Virus record (IMG/VR): IMGVR_UViG_3300044612_001035
Coordinates: 1-29,049 of that record
DNA: 29,049 nucleotides
From: a virus
Reading direction: 5' to 3' (one strand)
Under the pieces are notes generated by a model. It did not search any database and had not been told where the DNA came from. It saw only the letters and a list, made by a program, of their open reading frames with translations. The position numbers and the translations under genes are program-made. This document shows positions 8,688 to 16,800 of this stretch, piece by piece (position 1 is the stretch's first letter; each line of letters begins with the position of its first letter).

Positions 8688-9494
8688 ATGCCATTTTTAG
8701 TATTAGCTGGTGCTCAAATATACGATGGGGACATGAAGCGTCATTATAATAAACCACACCCCGCAACAGGCTTATTAGAGAGGATTGTCGTTCAAGAGGG
8801 AGAGTATACGACTCCACTACGTTTAGGCTTTGGGGATGAGTGCGGTTTTATAGCAAGCTCGCCTGAATTTAAAGAAATAGTTTATAGAGGCGTTCCAAAT
8901 TTAAAAGAAAAGAATTGGACGACTAATCCAGTATGGAGAGTTCCATCTAACCGTTACTTTGGTCTTATAGAAAGAGATGGTGATGAAATAGATTATACGC
9001 CAATGCACCAAGCGTTTTTAAGATTATTAAAATTTTATAAACTCAATCAAACTCAACCAGATCAAGTAATTTGGTATGAGCCTGATATTGCCGATATTAT
9101 GATTCAAAACTGGGGTCATCAAAAGAATTGGCATTTCCCTTTATGGTTAATTAAAGAATTAGTCAAAATGGGTGAATTTGAAAATGCTTTAAAACGTAGA
9201 AAGTTATCTTCTGACGGTGGCGAGTATGTTCTGACTCAGCAAGAGTATGAGCAGTTAATGGGAGCTATCAAAGAAAGAGAACTTATTGAAGCTGAATCAT
9301 CGCAAGAGGCAGAAGAGTTAGGGTTGAAACTATTGCTTAAGAGTTATTACGATGATAAAAAAACTCAAACAATAAGGGATGCAATGCCTGCGGCTCAAAA
9401 AACGAAAAAACAAAATAGAGATCGTGGAGAATTGCAATCAATGATTTCAGGGCAACTGGAGAAAGAGCAAGAACTTGGTAGTAACGTATCTTAA
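8688..9494 (+). CDS. neck/tail-region structural protein, unknown
   Basis: 268 residues with a very strong AAAGGAG ending 5 bases before the ATG. The N-terminal 130 residues are mixed (DECGFIASSPEFKEIV, VWRVPSNRYFGLIERDGDEI). The C-terminal half is helical and charged, with KQNRDRGELQSMISGQLEKEQ near the end. The position after the capsid and before the tail adaptor is where podoviruses keep minor head or neck components, so a virion role is likely. No known family is recognised. Confidence 0.6.
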   Translation: MPFLVLAGAQIYDGDMKRHYNKPHPATGLLERIVVQEGEYTTPLRLGFGDECGFIASSPEFKEIVYRGVPNLKEKNWTTNPVWRVPSNRYFGLIERDGDEIDYTPMHQAFLRLLKFYKLNQTQPDQVIWYEPDIADIMIQNWGHQKNWHFPLWLIKELVKMGEFENALKRRKLSSDGGEYVLTQQEYEQLMGAIKERELIEAESSQEAEELGLKLLLKSYYDDKKTQTIRDAMPAAQKTKKQNRDRGELQSMISGQLEKEQELGSNVS

Positions 9495-10167
9495 TTTACT
9501 CAATGATGCTAGGGGGTTGGAGGCTGATTCTCCAATCCCTTTAATTGAAGCAACGACTGCGACAAGCGGTAATGCTTTAAAAGGTATTCAAGCAGTAAAT
9601 CAAGCGGTACAGTGGGTTTTAGAATCTTCTTCTGATTATGATTTTTATAATCCTGTAGAGAATTTAACAGCTACACTAGGGAATGGTATATTAACAGCTC
9701 CAACGGGTGGCTGGGACCCTCAATTAATAACTAAATTAGTTTTAGTTGAAGCAGGGGAAAACTACTCTGAGATTTTACCTCGTTCTAAAACAGAGGGTAA
9801 AGAGTTAGAGTTCGTTAATACTGACCAAGGTAGACCGCTTTATTATTACATTGACGAGGGAGTAGTTAAATTAGTTCCCGTTCCTGACGCGGCTTATACT
9901 GTTCAAGCTTTTTATAATTATGAAATGCTTAGAATTACAGCAAGTAATATATCGGGTAACATTATTTTCCCTACTAGCTTTCAAAGGGCTTTAGTTTTAG
10001 CGACTCACGCATGGTTAAGAAAAACGAAAGGTGATCCTGAATGGAGACAGCTTTTAGATATGGATGCAAAAGAGGCATTGAATAAGGCGATTATTAAAAA
10101 CAAGTTTAATTTAAAAGTTAAAGGTCGCAGAAAGTTCAGGGTTAGATCAAGGGATAGGAATTGGTAG
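9475..10167 (+). CDS. probable head-to-tail adaptor (tail tubular protein A type)
   Basis: 230 residues, starting at a TTG that overlaps the previous gene by 20 bases. No ATG or GTG occurs nearby in frame, and AAAGAG lies 8-10 bases upstream. The sequence matches the T7 gp11-like adaptor pattern: a helical start (YLNLLNDARGLEADSPIPLIEAT then AVNQAVQWVLESS), a beta domain (LVLVEAG...YYYIDEGVVKLVPVPDAAYTVQAFYNYE), and a C-terminal helix (FPTSFQRALVLATHAWLRKTKGD) with a very basic tail. It would bind beneath the portal. Order relative to the nozzle gene downstream fits short-tailed phages. The family call is from pattern, not from an alignment. Confidence 0.7.
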   Translation: MVVTYLNLLNDARGLEADSPIPLIEATTATSGNALKGIQAVNQAVQWVLESSSDYDFYNPVENLTATLGNGILTAPTGGWDPQLITKLVLVEAGENYSEILPRSKTEGKELEFVNTDQGRPLYYYIDEGVVKLVPVPDAAYTVQAFYNYEMLRITASNISGNIIFPTSFQRALVLATHAWLRKTKGDPEWRQLLDMDAKEALNKAIIKNKFNLKVKGRRKFRVRSRDRNW

Positions 10168-11810
10168 AAGCCACACAAACCCTACTAATAAATGATTTTA
10201 GCGGTGGTTTAAATCTCCGTGATGCTGAAATTGCTTTACCTTTAAACGAAACACCAAGGGCTTATAACTTTGAAATTGTTACACAGACAGGATTACAAAA
10301 GATTAATGGCTTTGAAAACCTTTTTGAGTTTTCTTTCCCTAGTCATATTAGCTGGGATTATGTGGATGTATATACTGATGATGATTTGAATTATTCAATC
10401 GTTGGAGTTAGTTATCCAAATATTTATTTAATTAATCCTGTATCTGGGGCTTATGAATTAATAGGGACTGGGTTACATAGCATTGGTGAGCCGATTGGAG
10501 TAGAAGCTAACGGTGGATATTTCTTAGTTGATGGAGCTAATGCACCAAGATATATTTATAAAAAAACAGTAACTACAGTTACATGGCCGCCTGTTTATAC
10601 AAATAATAATAATGCTTCTGGGAATTTAGACGAAAGCCCTTATGCCACGGCAACTAATCCAACCGCTAGTACCGTAGGCTTTCCTTCGGTAGCAGCATTT
10701 CATGCAAATAGAATATGGCTAGGTGGAGATGCTCGCAATCCACGTAGATTATATGTTTCCAAGATTGGGGATATATCAAACTTTTCTTCTAATGATCCGT
10801 TAGCTTTTGATATTGCTTTTTTTGTTGATATGCCCGTAGTTAGACCTACTGTCGCCTTAAAGGTTTTATCAAACAAAAATTTAATTGTTTATTGTGATAA
10901 TCAAATTGTAGTAGTGCAAGGTATTAATCCGCCTGGTACGGCTTATCCTCAACCTCATTTTTCTTTTGAGGTTTTAAACAGTGAGCTTGGATGTTTAAGC
11001 AAATATTTAGTTCAGGCTAAGGGTGATAATGACCATTATTTTGTAAGCAATCAAGGGCGAATTTTCCAGCTATCAAGTACCGATAATTTCCAAGATGCTA
11101 AACCTTTTGGTTTAACGCATAAGATATTCCCCCTTTTACAGCAATATGATAATGAAGTTTTCACAAGAGGAAGATTGATTAACTTTCCTTTAAAGGGTGA
11201 ATTGCAGTTTTGGTTTCCAAGTAAAACAACGAAGCGTTATCCCGACCAAGCTTTAGTATTAAGCTATGGAGATCAACCCAGTAGTGAGACGTGGAGCCTG
11301 ATTAAAGAGTTTGACGAAGACGAAAACATATTAAAGTTAAGGTCATTTTATCTAGATAGAGTTACAAATGAATTGGTTCTGGTAACAGATAAGGCATTTT
11401 TGCAAACAAACAAAGGCTTTAATTTCAACGGAAACCCGATTAAGTCTATATATCAATTGGCAACATTAGATTTTGGGCAACCAAACAATACTAAACAAAT
11501 TACGAACATCACAATTAATGCACGCTCTTCTAGCGGCACAACAATGAAAGTAAAGCATACTTGGGAGAATGGGGCTTCTGGTTCTGAGGATGTTCAAATC
11601 CCTGCATTACCAAATAGCTTTTGGGGTGAAGCTGAATGGGGTGTTGATATTTGGCTATCTAGTGCAGGGCTGCCAATTGTATCTAAAAAGTTTACTCCAG
11701 CGAATCCAACGGGCAAGTATTTAAAGTTATTTATTGAGCATACTTCTGATAGCGAAGATGTGATTATAGATTCTATTGTTATAGATTTTCAAACCATAGG
11801 CAAAGAGTAG
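10161..11810 (+). CDS. probable tail nozzle (tail tubular protein B type)
   Basis: 549 residues, beginning at TTG 10161 inside the end of the previous gene (TTGGTAG overlap), with AGGA upstream. The opening NDFSGGLNLRDAEIALPLNE and the FHANRIWLGGDARNPRRLYV segment near the first third are typical of nozzle or stabiliser proteins of short-tailed phages. The rest is beta-rich with repeated Y, W and F strands, compatible with a propeller-like fold plus a C-terminal beta domain ending IDSIVIDFQTIGKE. It would form the distal tail tube and bind the fibres. Position after the adaptor and before the ejection proteins matches T7-like order. Confidence 0.75.
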   Translation: MVEATQTLLINDFSGGLNLRDAEIALPLNETPRAYNFEIVTQTGLQKINGFENLFEFSFPSHISWDYVDVYTDDDLNYSIVGVSYPNIYLINPVSGAYELIGTGLHSIGEPIGVEANGGYFLVDGANAPRYIYKKTVTTVTWPPVYTNNNNASGNLDESPYATATNPTASTVGFPSVAAFHANRIWLGGDARNPRRLYVSKIGDISNFSSNDPLAFDIAFFVDMPVVRPTVALKVLSNKNLIVYCDNQIVVVQGINPPGTAYPQPHFSFEVLNSELGCLSKYLVQAKGDNDHYFVSNQGRIFQLSSTDNFQDAKPFGLTHKIFPLLQQYDNEVFTRGRLINFPLKGELQFWFPSKTTKRYPDQALVLSYGDQPSSETWSLIKEFDEDENILKLRSFYLDRVTNELVLVTDKAFLQTNKGFNFNGNPIKSIYQLATLDFGQPNNTKQITNITINARSSSGTTMKVKHTWENGASGSEDVQIPALPNSFWGEAEWGVDIWLSSAGLPIVSKKFTPANPTGKYLKLFIEHTSDSEDVIIDSIVIDFQTIGKE

Positions 11811-11813
11811 GAT

Positions 11814-11819
11814 TATACT
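11814..11819 (+). promoter_or_regulatory. TATACT box close to the start of the first ejection gene
   Basis: TATACT followed by TAA lies 8 bases upstream of ATG 11828, in the short gap after the nozzle gene. No convincing -35 is visible. If used as a -10, transcription would begin at or next to the start codon. It is grouped with the boxes at 2939, 7318, 19337, 22109 and 23219. Confidence 0.35.
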
Positions 11820-11827
11820 TAATATAT

Positions 11828-12994
11828 ATGGCTAAAAAAGGCAGTTCTGGTGGTGGTGGCGGTGGCGGAAAAGCTGCTACAGTTGCCAATTCTTTGGCAG
11901 GTGTTAAGACGTTAGGTCCAGCAGCAGTAGCACCAATAGCGATTGATGCGATAGCAGGTGCAGTAGAGGCAGCTGCTCCAAAGTTTACATCAGGAATTAC
12001 AGAAGACGACATAAATAAAGGTCGCGGCGATATCAACAAAGGCTTTAGACAAGGAAGCGATATCCTTAGGGGTGGCGTAACTTCTGGCTCAGGCGTTGAA
12101 ATTGGGAGCTTAACTCCACAAACAAGAAAACAAAGACAAGATGATAAGATTAGAGCTATTTATGATTCAGAAGCTTTAGCTGGAAAAACCGAAGCTGAAA
12201 AAAAAGCTTTTGTTGAAAGATTTAGGCAAGGTGAACTTGGAAAGAAAGGCAGAGGTTTAGTTAAAGAAGCCTTGACGGGTGGCGGTTATAAATATGATCC
12301 TGCTACTGGCAAATATGTACCAAGCGAAACAGACCCATTTCTAACGACCCCATCTGATGAATTAAGAAAACAAGGTATAGAAAATACTGGTGATATTTTT
12401 GGCGAGATGGGAGATTTAACTTCTTTAATCGGTGAAGATGTTAAAGGTGCATTAGAGTATAAACAAAATTTAAGAGATTATTTTTCTAACCTTACTGGAT
12501 CAATGGATCAAGAAGGTTTAACGGCTCAAGATCAAGCAGATTTAGATGCACAATATACATCAGGGAGAAGAAGAGTCCAAGAAACTTTAAGAGATGATCT
12601 TCAAAGAACAATGGGTGACTTAACGCAACGTGGCTTTAGTTCTTCTAGTTTATCTAATCAAGCCTTGCAGCGTGGAGCATTTGACCCATTAAGTAGAAAC
12701 ATAGTAGATTTAGAGGCAAGCCAAGCAGGAATGAGGCAGGATATATTAAACGCTCGTACCTCACGCAGAGGGCAAGCGTTTAGAAATTTACTTGGTGCTG
12801 GAGCTCAATTAGGCTCAGGTGGATTTAGTAGTTTAACTTCTGGTATTGTATCGCCAACTGCTTATGGTGGCTTTACTGATCCTCAATCTGCTGAATTTAT
12901 GTATCGTGGCTTAAAAGATCAAGCTGGCAGACAAGATACACGTGGCACTAACTTAGCTACAATTCAAACAAAAGATAGGATGATTCAGTATTAA
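11828..12994 (+). CDS. internal virion (ejection) protein, first of three
   Basis: 388 residues. The N-terminus MAKKGSS is followed by an oligoglycine run and an alanine-rich hydrophobic helix (about residues 18-50). The middle is charged and helical. The region RRRVQETLRDDLQRTMGDLTQ followed by RGFSSSSLSNQALQRG is a pattern often seen in podovirus internal core proteins, where a helix with S-rich turns packs with partner proteins. It is followed within 2 bases by another glycine-rich gene and then a giant one, the same order as T7 gp14-gp15-gp16. An ejected core protein that helps DNA cross the envelope is therefore likely, by context more than sequence. Confidence 0.6.
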   Translation: MAKKGSSGGGGGGGKAATVANSLAGVKTLGPAAVAPIAIDAIAGAVEAAAPKFTSGITEDDINKGRGDINKGFRQGSDILRGGVTSGSGVEIGSLTPQTRKQRQDDKIRAIYDSEALAGKTEAEKKAFVERFRQGELGKKGRGLVKEALTGGGYKYDPATGKYVPSETDPFLTTPSDELRKQGIENTGDIFGEMGDLTSLIGEDVKGALEYKQNLRDYFSNLTGSMDQEGLTAQDQADLDAQYTSGRRRVQETLRDDLQRTMGDLTQRGFSSSSLSNQALQRGAFDPLSRNIVDLEASQAGMRQDILNARTSRRGQAFRNLLGAGAQLGSGGFSSLTSGIVSPTAYGGFTDPQSAEFMYRGLKDQAGRQDTRGTNLATIQTKDRMIQY

Positions 12995-12996
12995 TT

Positions 12997-13845
12997 ATGC
13001 AAAACTTAGGCGGCAGAGGATGGAGAGTTTTATCAGGAGCAGTCGAAGGAGCTAGCAACGCTTACGATGAATACGCTGATAAAGAGATCAAAAAACAAAG
13101 AGCAGAGTCTTTAAAAGAAGCTTTGGGCGGTTTAGGTTATGACAAGTATAGCCAATTCGTAGATCCTACTACTGGTGGATTAAATGAGCTTGGTAGTACA
13201 TTTTTAAAAAGCGATTTAGACCAGCAAGAGATGCTAGCAAAATATGCAGCGTTAGGGGATTTAGAATCAATGAAAAGATCAGGGCGTTTAGCGGCAGATA
13301 AAGAACTTGCTGATTATAAACATGGTCTTGATTATGGTTCTGATATGAATTTACAGAAAATGAAGTTCGAGCAACAAAAAGAATTAAGAAGATTATTCCC
13401 TAGCACTGGTCGCAGTGGTGGGACTGGTGGTAAGCCTGATCTGCCTTTTGATGTTAAATTAAATCAAGATCGTGCTAAAAAGTTAGGCACGCAGAAAAAC
13501 TGGGAATCTTACATTGGTGAGACAGGTGCTAACATGCCTTTATTAAATACTGGTGGAATAGACAGGGGAGCAATCCAAAGCATGGTAGGTGCTGGAACAG
13601 CTCCAGCTAAGTGGAATAATAAAGTAAATCAAGGCGAATTTAAAGGTAGAGCAGCTTTAACTCCAGAAGCTTATGCAGCAGCAAAAGCACAAGGTTTTAG
13701 TTTTCCTAAAGGCACGAAGATCGGGGTATCTCCAGAAGAGGCTCGCATGATTAGAGCAAGGTCTCAAGGTATTATTCCACAGAGCAATCAAGGCGGGGTA
13801 ATCCAAGCTCTAACGGGAGCTATTAAGAACAGAGCAAAACAATAG
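12997..13845 (+). CDS. internal virion (ejection) protein, second of three
   Basis: 282 residues. The ATG is 2 bases after the preceding stop, and its TAG is directly followed by the ATG of the next gene. An N-terminal amphipathic region (WRVLSGAVEGASNAYDEYADKE) leads into a charged helical domain, then a G/S-rich hinge (STGRSGGTGGKPDLP) and a basic C-terminus (TGAIKNRAKQ). No catalytic motif is seen. Its place between two ejection-type proteins suggests a core or inner-tail component like T7 gp15, although it is much shorter. Confidence 0.55.
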   Translation: MQNLGGRGWRVLSGAVEGASNAYDEYADKEIKKQRAESLKEALGGLGYDKYSQFVDPTTGGLNELGSTFLKSDLDQQEMLAKYAALGDLESMKRSGRLAADKELADYKHGLDYGSDMNLQKMKFEQQKELRRLFPSTGRSGGTGGKPDLPFDVKLNQDRAKKLGTQKNWESYIGETGANMPLLNTGGIDRGAIQSMVGAGTAPAKWNNKVNQGEFKGRAALTPEAYAAAKAQGFSFPKGTKIGVSPEEARMIRARSQGIIPQSNQGGVIQALTGAIKNRAKQ

Positions 13846-16800
13846 ATGGATCTTGTTGAGTCTATTAATAAAATAAAAGCAAAAACAGTAGATCCATTAT
13901 TGGAAGATCAGGCTATTAAATATCTCGCAGGGAAGGTACAGAAAGGGCAAATTAACGAATCCAATGTAAACGAGGTTGTGTCTAAGATTAATTCTGGGCA
14001 TATAGAGTCGGGTGGTTTTGCGAAAGAAGCCATAGCAGATGCAATAAGAAGCGTTCCCATAGCTGGTAAAACAATAGCAGCAGGGATTAAATCAGCGGCA
14101 GAGATTCCAGCATTAATGCTAGAAGTTCCCGAAGCTGTAAAAAGCTTATCTTCTTTTGGCGGCAGGAAGGGCGTTAAGCAAGCATTAGGCGGGGCTGATT
14201 TAGCAGGTGGTTTAGCTCAAGCTGGAAAGTTTACAAGAGATTTAGCAAGTGATGTTACAGGGATACAAGACGGGCAAGGATTCCAGGATTTACCCACTGG
14301 TATTGGTACTGTAGCGGGGGCTTTAATTAGCGGAGCAGCATACTTTAAAGCTATTGGAGCAGCTACAGAAGGTGCTTTAGCGGCAAACATATTTAAAGAT
14401 TTAACAGCTAAGGGGATTGCAAAGACAGCAGCACAGGCAGGGACTAAAAGATTTATCGCAGGTACAGCAGCTAATACGATAGCAGGCTCTCCATTATCTC
14501 TAGCAGCTTCAATGGACGAAGAGGGGAATATTAACCCTAAAGACTTAGCTTTAAATTTAGCTATAGATACTGCATTCGGTGGAGTAATAGAAGGTGCTGG
14601 AGCAGCATTAACAAAGAATTACGGCAAGCAAGCTTTAAGAGAAGCGGGCAGAATGGCTCAAGGGCAAGAAGGTTTTATCTTTAGAGGTAATAGTAAAGAG
14701 TCTTTAAAAGGGATAGCTGAAACAAATAGGGCATTTAATAGACGTAACGTAGAAACTTACAAGGCTAAAGGTGCTAACGAAGCAAGAGCAGCAGAAGAAG
14801 CAAAAGCAGCAGCAGCACTGAAATATGAAAAGATTGAATCTGATTTAATGCAAGCTAGGTCTTTGACGGAGCAAAGGCAAGGACAATTAGCAGAAGAACA
14901 AACACGCTTAGGGCTTAAAGATGAGACTAGGCAGAATGTATCTACCTTAAATGAAATGTATGAAGCCGAAAAGCAGACAGTATTCAAGCAGATAGACACA
15001 GAGCAAGACAAGTTAGTATCTGAAATTCAAAGAGAAAGCGAACAAAAAACAAAAGATTTAGTTAAGCAAAAGGCTGACATAGACAAGCAAGAACGTACAT
15101 TAACTAAACCGTTTGACCTAGAAGAAAAGAATTTAGCTAAACAACAGAAGCAAGTTAATGACTCTTATCAACGTGCTAAAAAGCAGGCTGAGACGGAGCC
15201 TGTAGAAATCGCTCAAGCTCCTGAAGCTATTTCCCAAGAAACTCCAGTAGCACCACAAAGAAATTATGAAGAAGAATTCAATCTTTTTCAAACAGAAACA
15301 AATACTAAATACGAAAATTTAAAAACTCAATTAGAAGAATCTAAGCAGAAAAAGATTGCAGAACTTGATACTAAATTCAAACAGAAGCAAGAATCTTATG
15401 CACGTGAAATTGAGCAATCTAAAGCAGAGTATTCTAAGTCGCTTGATGAAATTGACAACTTACCAGACTCGGTAAGTAAAGAAAAAAAAGCAAAACGAGT
15501 TAAACAATATTTTGAAAATAAATTACAAAGCTTAGAAAGAAATAACCAAAAGCTAGAAGGTCTATATTCTCAAGCGGTTAAGCAAACCGAAGAACAGATT
15601 GCTAGTAAATTAACGGCATCTCAAGGTGATTTTGAAAAGAGTTTAAGGTCAAAGCAAACGGAATTAGCAGAGCAGCAATTAGGCAAACTTGATCCAACTT
15701 ATCAAATTTCGTTTAATAAATTTCAAAAAGACTTAAGCTCTCAAGTTAAAGCTAAGGTTGAAAATATTAAGATTTTTAAAACAAAAAAAACTGATGCCTT
15801 AAAGCTTGAATTGCAAAAACTAAAAGAGGCTTCTGCGGAAGCTGATATTTCTTACAACAAGATTAAACGTGATTCCTTACAAGAAGGAGCATTAGAGAAA
15901 TTCGATGAAACAGAAAAAGCAATAGTTGCAACAAAAAAGAAACTAGATAATCTTAAAAAACTTTATGCACAAAAATTAAAAGAAATAAACGAAACAGCCA
16001 ATCGTCAAATTGAAATAGTAAAAGCTAAAGCAGAGCAACAATTAAAAGCACAAGAAGACAAAGTTAATGCCTTAAAACAAAAAAGACAAGATAAGCGTAG
16101 TAAATCAGGAGAGCTTTTAACGCAAGAAGAACTAAATGCAATTCCAAGTATTAAAACAGCAAACATTGCACTTGGTAAATATAAATATCAAGCAAAAGAA
16201 GCAACTCAAAGAAAGATAGCGAATATTAAATCTTTTGCAAAAGAAAAGATTGGAAAACTTGAATCGGGGCTAAAAGAAGAAAAGGCAAACCTTGAATCTC
16301 TTTTACAGCAAAAAGAATCATTAAAACCTATTTTAGATAACCCATCTTTAAAAAAAGCAGAGGAACAACGAAATAAAATACAAGAGCAATTAAATAAATT
16401 TAAAAATAAAATTTATCCAGAGAAATTAAAAAAACTGCAAGAAACAGTAGCAAAACAAATAGACACGGTAAAAACAAAACAACAGCAAGCATTAGAAGCA
16501 AAGCAAACTGAAATAAGTCAATTAAGAGCAGACGTAGAAACAAGGCGTTTACAAGATACAGAGCTGCAAAAGCAACAACTTAAAGAGCAAAGACTTAAAG
16601 CGTTAGATGATGAATACAATGCAGCTAGATCAGATGTAGATACTAGGCTTAGTGTAACTAATGCAAATAGAAACCAAGCTGTATCAGAGTTTCAAACTAA
16701 GAAACAAGCTTTACTAGAGCAACAACAAAAGCTAGAGCAAGAAGTTAAAGACAAAATAGATTATCTAAATAGACGTAGAGAGGTATTGAAGAAGCAAAAA

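Noticed and set aside
11779-12039. Minus-strand open frame at the start of the first ejection gene
   Set aside because: It is antisense to a glycine-run gene, and its proline-rich product is the expected artefact.
13846-14700. Lytic transglycosylase domain at the N-terminus of the giant protein
   Set aside because: No E-S or G-x-x-Q motif set was visible; the region consists of alanine/glycine-rich hydrophobic helices.
14757-15011. Cysteine/serine-rich minus-strand open frame inside the giant ejection gene
   Set aside because: It is a shadow of lysine/glutamine-rich codons, with no start signal and no context.
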